Positions 33,532 to 42,024 of a stretch of 64,000 nt of DNA are shown here, in pieces. Source of the stretch: Sphingobacteriaceae bacterium (GTDB taxonomy: Bacteria; Bacteroidota; Bacteroidia; B-17B0; Aurantibacillaceae); NCBI GenBank assembly GCA_002319075.1, contig NVQB01000001.1, forward strand, positions 1,116,001 through 1,180,000, given 5' to 3'. The number at the start of each line of letters is the position of its first letter. Position 1 is the first letter of the stretch. Position numbers and translations under genes: made by a program. The notes below the pieces were generated by a model. It made no database searches, was not told where the DNA came from, and worked only from the letters and a program-made list of their open reading frames with translations.

Positions 33532-34749
33532 ATGAGAAGAGTTGTAATTACTGGAATGGGAATTTGGTCGTGCCTTGGCGATAACCTCGACGAAGTGAAA
33601 AAATCTTTGTACGAAGGTAAATCGGGCGTGGTTTACGACGCTGAAAGAGAGCAGTGGGGCTACCGTTCTTGTTTAACCGGAAAGGTAACAACCCCTCAGT
33701 TAAAAGGTGTATTAGACCGTCGCGCCAGAGTGCAACTTTCACAGGAGGCTGAATACGCCTATCTTTCTACCGTTGAAGCATTGAAGAATGCCAAAATGGA
33801 TCAAGAGTGGATTGATAAAAACGAAGTCGGCATTTTATTTGGTAACGACAGTTCTGCGAAAGCCGTAATGGAAGCCATTGATATTGTACGTGTAAAAAAG
33901 GATACTACACTCATTGGTTCAGGCTCTATATTTCAGTCGATGAATTGTACCGTGACAATGAACCTTTCTACAATTTTTAAATTAAAAGGTCTCAATTTTA
34001 CTATCAGCGCTGCCTGCGCAAGTGGCTCCCACTCTATTGGCATGGCGTACCTGATGATTAAATGGGGGCTTCAAAATCATATTATTTGTGGCGGCGCGCA
34101 GGAGGTAAATCCTTTTGCTTTTGGAAGTTTCGACGGCTTAAGTGCCTTCTCTGTCAATCAAAGTGATCCTACAAAAGCTTCTCGTCCCTTCGACAAAGAT
34201 CGTGACGGACTGGTGCCAAGCGGTGGTTCTGCTACTTTAATTTTAGAAGACTATGAATCTGCGGTAAAACGTGGCGCGCCTATTCTTGCTGAAGTTGTAG
34301 GTTATGGATTTTCTTCAAACGGAGAACATATTTCCAATTCAAGCGTTGATGGCCAGGTACGGTCTTTACAAATGGCTTTAAAAGACGCCAATATGACCCA
34401 GGCTGATATCGATTACATCAACGCTCACGCAACTTCTACCCCGGGCGGCGATACCGCTGAGGCAATTGCTATAGATACTGTATTTGGAGAAAGTAAACCT
34501 CTGGTAAGTTCAACAAAATCAATGACGGGTCATGAGTGCTGGATGGCGGGTGCCAGCGAGATAGTGTATTCTATGCTGATGATGCAAAACGACTTCGTAG
34601 CGCCGAATATTAACTTCGAAAATCCCGACGAGGCATCTGCTAAATTGAATATTGCCACTAAAACTGTTGATAAAAAGATAACTACTTTCCTCAGTAATTC
34701 TTTTGGATTTGGCGGAACAAATTCAACTTTGATAATTAAAAAAATATAA
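33532..34749 (+). CDS. beta-ketoacyl-ACP synthase (FabF-like), pigment pathway
   Basis: 405 residues. Catalytic triad C162 (AACASGSH), H299 (NAHATSTPGGD) and H334 (MTGHECWMAG). The last motif departs from the usual GHxxGAAG, which shapes the acyl tunnel; the GHECWMAGASE form seems peculiar to a subgroup. As part of the TAL-fabG-KS-ACP set it is a candidate for the first elongation from the 4-hydroxycinnamoyl starter, as ApeR is proposed to do in aryl polyene systems. That step assignment is inference. It has no chain-length-factor partner next to it, unlike the KS genes at 42301 and 47563. It begins 5 bp after fabG. Confidence 0.85.
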   Translation: MRRVVITGMGIWSCLGDNLDEVKKSLYEGKSGVVYDAEREQWGYRSCLTGKVTTPQLKGVLDRRARVQLSQEAEYAYLSTVEALKNAKMDQEWIDKNEVGILFGNDSSAKAVMEAIDIVRVKKDTTLIGSGSIFQSMNCTVTMNLSTIFKLKGLNFTISAACASGSHSIGMAYLMIKWGLQNHIICGGAQEVNPFAFGSFDGLSAFSVNQSDPTKASRPFDKDRDGLVPSGGSATLILEDYESAVKRGAPILAEVVGYGFSSNGEHISNSSVDGQVRSLQMALKDANMTQADIDYINAHATSTPGGDTAEAIAIDTVFGESKPLVSSTKSMTGHECWMAGASEIVYSMLMMQNDFVAPNINFENPDEASAKLNIATKTVDKKITTFLSNSFGFGGTNSTLIIKKI

Positions 34750-34771
34750 CACCCGAAAATAGACTCAAACA

Positions 34772-35029
34772 ATGACAAAAGATCTGATTATATCAAAAGT
34801 TAACGAGTTTTTAGTTGACGAATTCGAAGTAGAAAGCGCGAAAATAGTGCCAGATGCTAATATGCGCGAGACTTTAGATCTGGACAGCCTTGATTACGTT
34901 GATCTTGTTGTGGTGATTGAAAGTAATTTCGGTTTTAAAGTGGTGGGTGAAGATTTTATCAGCATCCATACTTTCCAGGATTTTTACGATTACTGTTACG
35001 AAAAAGTAAGTCAAAAAGACGCTGCTTAA
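34772..35029 (+). CDS. acyl carrier protein
   Basis: 85 residues, acidic, four-helix ACP. The phosphopantetheine site is S39 in ETLDLDSLDYVD. It differs from the other two ACPs in the locus (GLGLDSID), having DLDSLDY, so it may serve a separate set of enzymes. It lies between the GHECW-type ketosynthase and the LpxL-like acyltransferase, 7 bp ahead of the latter. A phosphopantetheinyl transferase must come from elsewhere in the genome. Confidence 0.92.
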   Translation: MTKDLIISKVNEFLVDEFEVESAKIVPDANMRETLDLDSLDYVDLVVVIESNFGFKVVGEDFISIHTFQDFYDYCYEKVSQKDAA

Positions 35030-35036
35030 TTGCGCC

Positions 35037-35939
35037 ATGCCTGAGAACAGCAAGTGGGAAGGAAAAACCAGGGGCGGGCTCAGCGGGCACAAAATTTTTG
35101 TATTTATTCTCAACACATTCGGGCTACCAGTTGCCTATTTCTTTTTGCGATTTGTAGCCTTTTACTTTTTTCTATTTACCAAATCCACAAAAACAGCGCT
35201 GAAATATTTTCGTGAAATTCACGAATATAAAGGCCTTAAGGCTTACCGCGCCACCTATCAGAATTATTTCCTATTCGGCCAGATTCTCCTCGATAAAGTA
35301 GCTTTATTATCCGGTGTAAAAACCAATTTTACGATCGAACACGATGGTCATGCCGAAAACCTCGAAAGTTTAAAAACTTCGGGCAAAGGCAGTATTCTTT
35401 TAAGTGCACATATCGGAAATTGGGAGATTGCCGGACAAATGCTGAACTCGTTAGACACGAAATTTAACGTGCTCATGTATGATAACGAAGCTGAGAAAAT
35501 GAAAGAATACATGAGCAAAGTGATGGGCAAAAAAAGCTTTAATGTAATAGCTATTCGCGATGGAGACATGAGTCACCTCATAGAACTTCACAGAGCTTTT
35601 TCAAATAACGAACTCGTGGTGATGCACGGCGACCGTTTTCTTCCCGGTACGGCCACCATTGAGAAAAATTTTATGGGTAAGCCTGCAAAATTCCCGTCCG
35701 GGCCATTTATAATGGCGGCCAAATTCGGCGTTCCTGTTACGCTTGTTTTCGCGGTTAAAGAAACCAAAACCCATTACCATTTTTTTGCACGCAAACCCAT
35801 TGAAATGAAACGTGCCCGAACAAAAGAAGACATGGAACTGGCGGTAAAAACAGGCTCCGATCAGTATATAAAAGAACTGGAGTTTATGCTTAAAAAATAC
35901 CCCACACAATGGTTCAATTTTTATGATTTTTGGAAGTAA
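35037..35939 (+). CDS. LpxL/HtrB-like acyltransferase
   Basis: 300 residues, lipid A biosynthesis acyltransferase fold: one N-terminal membrane segment (FVFILNTFGLPVAYFFLRFVAFYFFL, about 21-46), the H-x4-E motif H125-I-G-N-W-E130, then GDRFLPG and FPSGPFIMAAKFGVPVTLVFAV. LpxL-type enzymes move acyl chains from ACP onto a lipid hydroxyl. Placed directly after an ACP gene in a pigment operon, it is better explained as moving an acyl group from that ACP to a pigment precursor or anchor lipid than as a lipid A enzyme. Homologues are standard members of aryl polyene and flexirubin clusters. Substrate is not visible from sequence. Confidence 0.85.
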   Translation: MPENSKWEGKTRGGLSGHKIFVFILNTFGLPVAYFFLRFVAFYFFLFTKSTKTALKYFREIHEYKGLKAYRATYQNYFLFGQILLDKVALLSGVKTNFTIEHDGHAENLESLKTSGKGSILLSAHIGNWEIAGQMLNSLDTKFNVLMYDNEAEKMKEYMSKVMGKKSFNVIAIRDGDMSHLIELHRAFSNNELVVMHGDRFLPGTATIEKNFMGKPAKFPSGPFIMAAKFGVPVTLVFAVKETKTHYHFFARKPIEMKRARTKEDMELAVKTGSDQYIKELEFMLKKYPTQWFNFYDFWK

Positions 35940-35987
35940 TTTTTCCAATTAATAACAATTACCGCCACTATTTACAAAGTTTAACCC

Positions 35988-36018
35988 TTTGCTGAAATTT
36001 CATTTTGTGTTATCTTTA
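35988..36018 (+). promoter_or_regulatory. internal promoter ahead of the darA-darB segment
   Basis: TTTG (35988-35991), 19-bp spacer, TATCTTTA (36011-36018), 14 bp before the ATG at 36033. It is the best promoter inside the main cluster and could uncouple dialkylresorcinol genes from the TAL-led part. Confidence 0.65.
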
Positions 36019-36032
36019 AGCACCCCTATTTT

Positions 36033-36506
36033 ATGCAGTTGAAATTTACCATTTTGTTTACCCTTTGGCTTGGTGTTATTACTGCTCAATCGCCCTTTAC
36101 GCGGAGCACATTTTACCATGCTTTTATGGGCAATAAAATAGAAGGAATCGACAAAGAATTGGAAGCTTTAAATGCGGTGAGCGGAAACGAAGCATTTAAA
36201 GGTGCTATGTTGATGAAAAAATCGGGCCTGGTTTCGCAAACCAAAGAAAAACTCAAGCTTTTTAAAGAAGGACATAAAGCTTTGGAACTCACTATACACA
36301 ACGACTCTACAAATGCAGAATATCGGTTCCTGCGATTGGCGATTCAGGAAAATGCACCAAAAATCGTCAACTACAACAAAGAAATTAAGGCAGATGCTGC
36401 TTACCTTCGTAGAAATTACCAAGGTCTTTCACAAGGTTTGCAGAGAGTTGTAATAAACTACAGCAAAACCTCTAAAGAATTAAAGCCAGAGGATTTTAAA
36501 CACTAA
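36033..36506 (+). CDS. small secreted helical protein of unknown function
   Basis: 157 residues with a signal peptide (LKFTILFTLWLGVITAQ, cut near residue 19). The rest looks wholly helical with many lysines: KIEGIDKELEALNAV, LVSQTKEKLKLFKEGHKALEL, EYRFLRLAIQENAPKIV. There are no cysteines and no known catalytic motif. It is 3 bp upstream of darA and downstream of a good promoter, so it is co-expressed with the dialkylresorcinol enzymes. A periplasmic binding or chaperone role for the pigment would fit, but nothing in the sequence proves it. Confidence 0.65.
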   Translation: MQLKFTILFTLWLGVITAQSPFTRSTFYHAFMGNKIEGIDKELEALNAVSGNEAFKGAMLMKKSGLVSQTKEKLKLFKEGHKALELTIHNDSTNAEYRFLRLAIQENAPKIVNYNKEIKADAAYLRRNYQGLSQGLQRVVINYSKTSKELKPEDFKH

Positions 36507-36509
36507 GTT

Positions 36510-37409
36510 ATGAGTAAAAAAATACTAGTTCTTTATTATTCACAAACAGGACAGCTCACAGACATCCTGAACAGTTACACTCAGCCTTTAATTCAGGCTG
36601 GTAATACTGTGGAATTTGTAAGAGCGCATCCCCAAATTGAGTATTCTTTTCCATGGTCTGGTAAATCCTTTTTTGCTGTAATGCCAGATTGCATACAAGG
36701 TATTACTACAAATTTAAAACCATTCGAACTTAAAGAAAGCAAATACGATTTGATTATTTTTGGCTACCAGGCCTGGTTTTTATCGCCAAGTATCCCTGCC
36801 AACTCTCTATTGCAGGATCCACGGGTGCGAGCACTTATGAAAGATACGCCGGTAGTAACAATAACGGGTGCAAGAAATATGTGGATCAGCGCTCTCGAAA
36901 AAATTAAAGTCACTTTTAAAGAAATTGGCGCGAAACATGTAGGTAATATTGTTCTCGTGGATAAGCATCACAACCTTATTAGCTTTATAACTATTTTTCG
37001 CTGGATGTTCAAAGGTAAAAAAGAACAAGCCGGTTCGGTATTCCCAGCATCGGGAGTTTCACAGGAGGATATTAAACATACCCGGGTTCTTGGCGAAATT
37101 ACCAATAAGCATTTAACAAATAGCGACTGGAGTACCTTGCAAAATGAACTTTTTGCCAATAAATCTGTTGTAGTAAAATACAATTTAATGTACACTGAAT
37201 CAAAAGCCGTTCGTTTGTTTGGAATCTGGGCCAACTTAATAGTAAAAAGAAAAAACCGCGATCCATGGCTGGTAGCTTTCAAATATTATATTATTATCGC
37301 TTTGTTTATTGCGGCACCAGTCATTATTACCGTGCACACAATTTTCTTTAAGCCTTTTATGAGATCAAAAACAAAAAAACAATTAGCATATTACGCAGGA
37401 GTTAACTAA
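36510..37409 (+). CDS. darA: dialkylresorcinol condensing enzyme DarA
   Basis: 299 residues. The opening MSKKILVLYYSQTGQLTDIL has the flavodoxin-like phosphate-binding loop SQTGQL. Other family segments are EFVRAHPQIEYSFPWSG, LIIFGYQAWFLSPSIPANS and VVTITGARNMWI. A single membrane helix lies near the C-terminus (YYIIIALFIAAPVIITVHTIFF, about 263-284). DarA works with DarB to form the 2,5-dialkyl-cyclohexanedione/resorcinol core from two acyl units; it is known from Azoarcus, Pseudomonas and flexirubin producers. The pair darA-darB is the best marker of this pathway. 4 bp before darB. Confidence 0.9.
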   Translation: MSKKILVLYYSQTGQLTDILNSYTQPLIQAGNTVEFVRAHPQIEYSFPWSGKSFFAVMPDCIQGITTNLKPFELKESKYDLIIFGYQAWFLSPSIPANSLLQDPRVRALMKDTPVVTITGARNMWISALEKIKVTFKEIGAKHVGNIVLVDKHHNLISFITIFRWMFKGKKEQAGSVFPASGVSQEDIKHTRVLGEITNKHLTNSDWSTLQNELFANKSVVVKYNLMYTESKAVRLFGIWANLIVKRKNRDPWLVAFKYYIIIALFIAAPVIITVHTIFFKPFMRSKTKKQLAYYAGVN

Positions 37410-37413
37410 ATCT

Positions 37414-38559
37414 ATGTCTTTAAACAACGTCTACATAACCAATACGTCCTCATTTTTTCCTAACGACCCCATTGCCAACGATGAAATGGAAGGGTTTTTA
37501 GGTCAGCTTAACGGAAAACCTTCGAAATCAAGAGCGATAGTTTTACGCAACAACGGCATTAAACGCCGCTTCTACGCGATCAAAGAAGGAAAACTAACAC
37601 ATACAAACGCAGAAATGACGGCTCTTGCCGTGAAAGGATTATTCAAGGATAAACCTGAAAATATCAAGTCTGTGGAGCTTTTAAGTTGCGGGACTTCCTC
37701 GCCCGATCAGATGTTACCTTCTCACGGCGTAATGGCCCATGGCTATCTTCCGGAGATGAATCATATTGAGGTGGTTTCACCCTCAGGGGTTTGTTGCGCG
37801 GGAATGCATGCTTTAAAGTATGCATATATGTCGGTAAAGTCTGGTGAAATTGAAACAGCTGTAGCTACAGGTTCCGACAGATTTTCTGCTTCTTTACTTG
37901 CAAATAATTTCCAGGATGAAATCGAAAAATTAAAAGAGCTGGATAAAGATCCTTACATAAGTTTTGACAAGGATTTTTTACGCTGGATGCTCTCGGATGG
38001 TGCTGCTGCTTTTTTACTTTCAGATAAACCAAATACAAGCGGACTCAGCTTAAAGATAGAATGGATAGAAGGTTTTTCCTTCGCCAACGAATACGAAGCC
38101 TGCATGTATATGGGTGCTGAAAAAAATACAGACGGCACTTTAACGAGCTACCTCGATTATACTCCCCAGGAAGCAATGTCTAAATCTGTTTTTTCAATAA
38201 AACAGGACGTAAAATTATTGAGTAAAAACATTGTGGTTCTTGGAGGCATTGGGCTAAAACAATCTCTTGAAAAACATAAAGTTTCTACAAACGAAATAGA
38301 TTATTTTTTACCGCATTTATCGAGTGGATTTTTTAAAGAAAAAGTATATGAACAATTAATCGTTAACGGAAATCCAATTCCTTACGACAAATGGTTTGTA
38401 AATTTAAGTGAAGTTGGAAATGTGGGAGCTGCCTCTGTTTACCTAATGGTAGACGAATTATTTAAAAGTGGAAAACTGAAAAAAGGAGAAAAAATTTTGT
38501 TACTCGTTCCTGAAAGCGGACGTTTCTCCTACATGTATGCCCTGCTTACTGTTTGTTAA
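37414..38559 (+). CDS. darB: dialkylresorcinol ketosynthase DarB (KAS III-like)
   Basis: 381 residues of thiolase fold, KAS III type. Catalytic residues by pattern: C128 (SGVCCAGMHALKYA), H301 (FLPHLSSGFF) and N336 (EVGNVGAASVY). DarB performs the Claisen and Michael-type condensation of a beta-ketoacyl thioester with an enoyl thioester, and DarA then helps form the ring. This gives the dialkylresorcinol half of flexirubin. It immediately follows darA. General FabH is the alternative, but the darA partner and the long N-terminus (NNGIKRRFYAIKEGKLTHTNAEM) make DarB the better call. Confidence 0.9.
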   Translation: MSLNNVYITNTSSFFPNDPIANDEMEGFLGQLNGKPSKSRAIVLRNNGIKRRFYAIKEGKLTHTNAEMTALAVKGLFKDKPENIKSVELLSCGTSSPDQMLPSHGVMAHGYLPEMNHIEVVSPSGVCCAGMHALKYAYMSVKSGEIETAVATGSDRFSASLLANNFQDEIEKLKELDKDPYISFDKDFLRWMLSDGAAAFLLSDKPNTSGLSLKIEWIEGFSFANEYEACMYMGAEKNTDGTLTSYLDYTPQEAMSKSVFSIKQDVKLLSKNIVVLGGIGLKQSLEKHKVSTNEIDYFLPHLSSGFFKEKVYEQLIVNGNPIPYDKWFVNLSEVGNVGAASVYLMVDELFKSGKLKKGEKILLLVPESGRFSYMYALLTVC

Positions 38560-38587
38560 GATTTAAAATTCCAGCTATAAATCACAA

Positions 38588-39001
38588 ATGAAAAAAGAAG
38601 ATATTCCTCAAGACCCGAGCGCCCTTAACCGGCACACAAAGGAGTTGTGTTATGCTACCGACAAAGACGGTAACTATGTAACTGCCCTTAGCGCCGGCTG
38701 GGACGTAAAAATAAAAGCTCTGGACCTTGCCTGGGAAGATATCGAAAAACGCATTGCAGAAGTAAAACAAAAAGTACTCAAAAAAGAAGCGAGTCCCCTG
38801 CTCTACTTTATGGAGCTGCGACTAATGGACATGATTATTCTTTCTGCTTATTCCGGTTTCTGGCAATGGCAGATCAAAAGACATATGAAACCGCAGGTTT
38901 TTGAAAAATTATCTCAGAAAAAATTAGAAAAATACGCCAAAGCATTTAATGTGAGTGTTGAGGAATTAAAAACGATGAACGTAAATGCAAGCTCAATTTA
39001 A
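38588..39001 (+). CDS. conserved small protein of the dar segment, function unknown
   Basis: 137 residues, cytoplasmic (no signal), largely helical and lysine-rich. Segments of note: DKDGNYVTALSAGWDVKIKALDLAWEDIEKRIAE, then FMELRLMDMIILSAYSGFWQWQIKRHMKP and a short helical C-terminal domain (LSQKKLEKYAKAFNVSVEELKTM) with a LysM- or HTH-like look. It starts 28 bp after darB and overlaps the BtrH-like gene by 17 bp. Its strict position between darB and the BtrH-like gene suggests a helper for one of them. No catalytic motif seen. Confidence 0.65.
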   Translation: MKKEDIPQDPSALNRHTKELCYATDKDGNYVTALSAGWDVKIKALDLAWEDIEKRIAEVKQKVLKKEASPLLYFMELRLMDMIILSAYSGFWQWQIKRHMKPQVFEKLSQKKLEKYAKAFNVSVEELKTMNVNASSI

Positions 39002-39992
39002 ACACCTGCAGGCCGCGCACTGCGAAAACGGTGTCACCACCAACCTACTCCAGCATGTTGGCGTAAATATTACCGAGCCTCTTGCTTTTGGCATCGGCTC
39101 CGGGTTATTTTACATCTATATTCCTTTTTTAAAAATCAATAATGGCCCGGCAATCGCTTTCAGAACGCAGCCGGGAAATATTTTTAGACGCACCTGCAAA
39201 AGTTTGGGCATTGAAGTCGTTCGTAAAAAATTCAGCTCTGAAAAAGAAGCTCAGAAATTTTTAGAAGAATGTATCGCTAACAATCAACCTGTGGGATGCC
39301 AGGTAGGTGTTTATTACCTGACGTATTTTCCAAAAGAATACCGCTTTCACTTTAACGCACACAATTTAATTGTTTACGGAAAAGAAGGCGACAATTTTTT
39401 AATCAGTGATCCTATCATGGAAAACGTTACCACACTTTCAAGCTACGAGCTGGAACGCGTGCGCTTTGCAAAAGGACCCTTTGCTCCGAAAGGACAATTG
39501 TATTACCCTAAAAAGAAAGCCGAAATTACTCCAGAGAATATTAAACAAGCCATTGTAACCGGCATCAAACGTAACGTGCGCGACATGCTGCACATACCCG
39601 GCCCTATTGCCGGAGTAAAAGGCATTAAATACACAGCGAACAAAATTAAAAAGTGGCGCGACACTTTAGGACTTGAAAAAGCAGGTTTATATTTAGCCCA
39701 GCTAGTGCGTATGCAGGAAGAAATTGGAACGGGCGGTGGTGGCTTCCGTTACATTTATGGAGCTTTCTTACAACAAGCCCAGGCTTATCATCCCAACGCC
39801 CCTTTAACCGAGCTTTCTAAAACATTTACGCAGGCCGGCGATCTTTGGCGTACTGCAGCTGTTCAGGCTTCCGGAATTTACAAAGGACGTATCACCGCAC
39901 AAGCTGATTTTAACGTGATGGCTGATTATTTATATGAAATTTCCGATTTAGAAAAACAAGCTTTTATTTCGCTTTCTAAAATCAAATGGTAA
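38985..39992 (+). CDS. BtrH N-terminal domain protein, candidate acyl-ACP-dependent acyltransferase
   Basis: 335 residues. The BtrH-type N-terminal domain starts at once: FKHLQAAHCENGVTTNLLQHVG, with C13-E14 after H12, then EPLAFGIGSGLFYIYIPF and GNIFRRTCKSLGIEVV. H in FHFNAHNLIVYGKEGDNFLISDP (about 123-145) could complete a papain-like Cys-His pair. The C-terminal half (about 175-335) is a helical DUF4872-like domain. BtrH in butirosin synthesis moves an acyl chain from ACP onto an amine. A relative encoded just after darA-darB could move the polyene acyl group from ACP to the resorcinol hydroxyl, the ester step of flexirubin; this is inference. Overlaps its upstream neighbour by 17 bp. Confidence 0.78.
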   Translation: MQAQFKHLQAAHCENGVTTNLLQHVGVNITEPLAFGIGSGLFYIYIPFLKINNGPAIAFRTQPGNIFRRTCKSLGIEVVRKKFSSEKEAQKFLEECIANNQPVGCQVGVYYLTYFPKEYRFHFNAHNLIVYGKEGDNFLISDPIMENVTTLSSYELERVRFAKGPFAPKGQLYYPKKKAEITPENIKQAIVTGIKRNVRDMLHIPGPIAGVKGIKYTANKIKKWRDTLGLEKAGLYLAQLVRMQEEIGTGGGGFRYIYGAFLQQAQAYHPNAPLTELSKTFTQAGDLWRTAAVQASGIYKGRITAQADFNVMADYLYEISDLEKQAFISLSKIKW

Positions 39993-40748
39993 ATGAGCAT
40001 CCCGGCCGTAGATATACACGCTCTGGATTTCAGTTATTCCAGTCCTCCACAAACTTTATTTGCGGGACTTAGTTTAAAGATCAATGCAGGTGAACGTTTT
40101 GGACTTTTTGGCCCGAACGGTGCAGGAAAAACAACTTTAATGAGTTGCATGACCGGTCTCTTAGCCTACAATGGAGGTACTATCCATTTGTTAGGAAAAG
40201 AAATTAAGAAAGAATCAAAAGACATAAAAAAACTTATTGGCTTTGTGCCACAGGATCTTGCTTTTTACCAGGAGTTAAGTCCTAAAGAAAACCTGGAGTA
40301 CTTCGGAGCCCTTTCAGGGATGAACTCCACAAGCATCAAAAAAAGAACTGCTGAACTATTGGACGTTTTAAGCCTTACAGATGTAAAAGATAAACCCGTT
40401 CACAAATTCTCAGGCGGTATGAAACGCAAAGTGAATCTCGCCATCGGAGTGATTCACAATCCTGCTTTGTTATTTTTAGATGAACCCACCGTTGGTGTGG
40501 ATATTCAAACGCGCAGAGTGATTGTGACTTATCTTAAAGAATTGAATGCCCAAGGTACAACGCTTGTGTATACTTCTCATCAGCTAAGTGAAGCACAGGA
40601 ACTTTGTACAGACATCGCTATGATTCATGAAGGAAAACTTATTGAACAGGGTAGTCCCGAAACTCTTTTTACTAAACACCAGGAAAAAAATCTGGAAGGT
40701 TTATTTATAAAACTCACCGGCAAAAATTACAAAGAACTAAATGTTTAA
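39993..40748 (+). CDS. ABC transporter ATP-binding protein
   Basis: 251 residues. Walker A GPNGAGKTT (about 39-47), Q-loop GFVPQDLAFYQEL, signature FSGGMKRKVNLA, Walker B ALLFLDEPTVGVD and H-loop TSHQLSEAQEL. It belongs to the CcmA/DRR-type exporter ATPases. It begins the base after the BtrH-like stop and overlaps the permease gene by 8 bp, so the two make one exporter. It probably helps move the pigment, or a lipid precursor, across the inner membrane. Confidence 0.92.
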   Translation: MSIPAVDIHALDFSYSSPPQTLFAGLSLKINAGERFGLFGPNGAGKTTLMSCMTGLLAYNGGTIHLLGKEIKKESKDIKKLIGFVPQDLAFYQELSPKENLEYFGALSGMNSTSIKKRTAELLDVLSLTDVKDKPVHKFSGGMKRKVNLAIGVIHNPALLFLDEPTVGVDIQTRRVIVTYLKELNAQGTTLVYTSHQLSEAQELCTDIAMIHEGKLIEQGSPETLFTKHQEKNLEGLFIKLTGKNYKELNV

Positions 40749-42021
40749 GCTTTGGGCCAGCATAAAAAAAGATCTGCGCCTTTTAACGCGTGATAAGGTA
40801 GGCTTGGTCCTCATGTTCGCCATGCCTATAATCCTCGCTATTCTTATCGCTGCCATTCAAAACAACACATTTAAACTGGTTAACGACAACAAAGTTTCCT
40901 TACTCATTTATAATGCCGACAATGCAGAAATCAGCAAACACTTCTCCCAGGCCATGAAAGAAGCCGGGATGTTTGAAATCAAAGAATATACTGGAAGCGC
41001 GACTCCCTCAGAAATTGTAAAGAGCATGGATAACGATGATGCTTTAGTAGCGATTATTATTCCCAAAGACTTCTCTGAAAAACTCGAAAATAAAGCAAAG
41101 GGACTAAGCTCCAGAGTATTAACAGATCTTGGACTTGGAACGGATACTTTAAAAGAAACGGCTCCGAACTTAGATGCTATGGAAGTCTATTACAGTCCTG
41201 TTTTACAAACATCGTTTCGTCAATCCATTAACGGAGCTATTCACGCTTCCCTACAGCTCATTGAAAATAAACTCCTGATAAAAAACATTTATGCTCTGGT
41301 AGATGAGAAAAAATCTCCCGGCAAATTAGAAGACGACATCTTAAAAGGTCAGATCGAAATTCGCGAGGTAGCGGCGGCGCGCAATGGTAGCCGAACAATT
41401 CCTAACGCCACGCAACATAACATTCCAGCCTGGACCATCTTCGCCATGTTTTTTATTGTTATTTCTTTAGGAAGCAGTGTGGTGAAAGAAAAGTTGAATG
41501 GCAGTTTTGTCCGTTTAAAAACATTGCCCAGCTCTTACCTCCTTTCTTTACTTTCGAAACAAATTACCTATTTAAGTGTTACCCTTTTGCAGGTAGCGGT
41601 TATTTTTGCTTTAGGTATTTATTTATTCCCACTTATGGGATTGCCGAAATTGAATCTGCCCGACGATATTTTTGCTTTGTTCCTTGTTTCCTTTGTTTGC
41701 GGATGGTGCGCTGTGAGTTACGCCATTACAATTGGCGTATTTTCGAACACACAAGAACAGGCCAATGGCTTTGGAGCCGTAACCATCGTTATTCTTGCGG
41801 CTATAGGTGGCTTATTAGTTCCGTCTTTTGCCATGCCAGACTCTTTTAGCGTAGCAATGAAAATTTCACCGCTACATTGGTGTCTTGAATCGTATTACGG
41901 TTTGTTTTTAGAAAATGGAACGCTGAAAGATATTATGGTGAATATTCTACCTTTATTAGGAATTACGATTTTACTCCAATTAATAGCATTCTGGGGTTTA
42001 AAGCGAAAAAATTTAATTTAA
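40741..42021 (+). CDS. ABC-2 type transporter permease
   Basis: 426 residues. One N-terminal membrane helix (KVGLVLMFAMPIILAILIAAIQ, about 20-41), a large periplasmic loop (about 45-225), then five helices (about 230-420), the YhhJ/DrrB-like ABC-2 layout. The conserved segment is SLGSSVVKEKLNGSFVRLKTLP after helix 2. It pairs with the ATPase upstream (8-bp overlap) and is followed 3 bp later by an ACP gene. The loop-rich form is usual for lipid and drug exporters. Confidence 0.88.
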   Translation: MFKLWASIKKDLRLLTRDKVGLVLMFAMPIILAILIAAIQNNTFKLVNDNKVSLLIYNADNAEISKHFSQAMKEAGMFEIKEYTGSATPSEIVKSMDNDDALVAIIIPKDFSEKLENKAKGLSSRVLTDLGLGTDTLKETAPNLDAMEVYYSPVLQTSFRQSINGAIHASLQLIENKLLIKNIYALVDEKKSPGKLEDDILKGQIEIREVAAARNGSRTIPNATQHNIPAWTIFAMFFIVISLGSSVVKEKLNGSFVRLKTLPSSYLLSLLSKQITYLSVTLLQVAVIFALGIYLFPLMGLPKLNLPDDIFALFLVSFVCGWCAVSYAITIGVFSNTQEQANGFGAVTIVILAAIGGLLVPSFAMPDSFSVAMKISPLHWCLESYYGLFLENGTLKDIMVNILPLLGITILLQLIAFWGLKRKNLI

Positions 42022-42024
42022 AAT

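Noticed and set aside
35037-35939. Lipid A biosynthesis gene
   Set aside because: The fold is LpxL-like, but the position between an ACP and dar genes points to pigment acylation.
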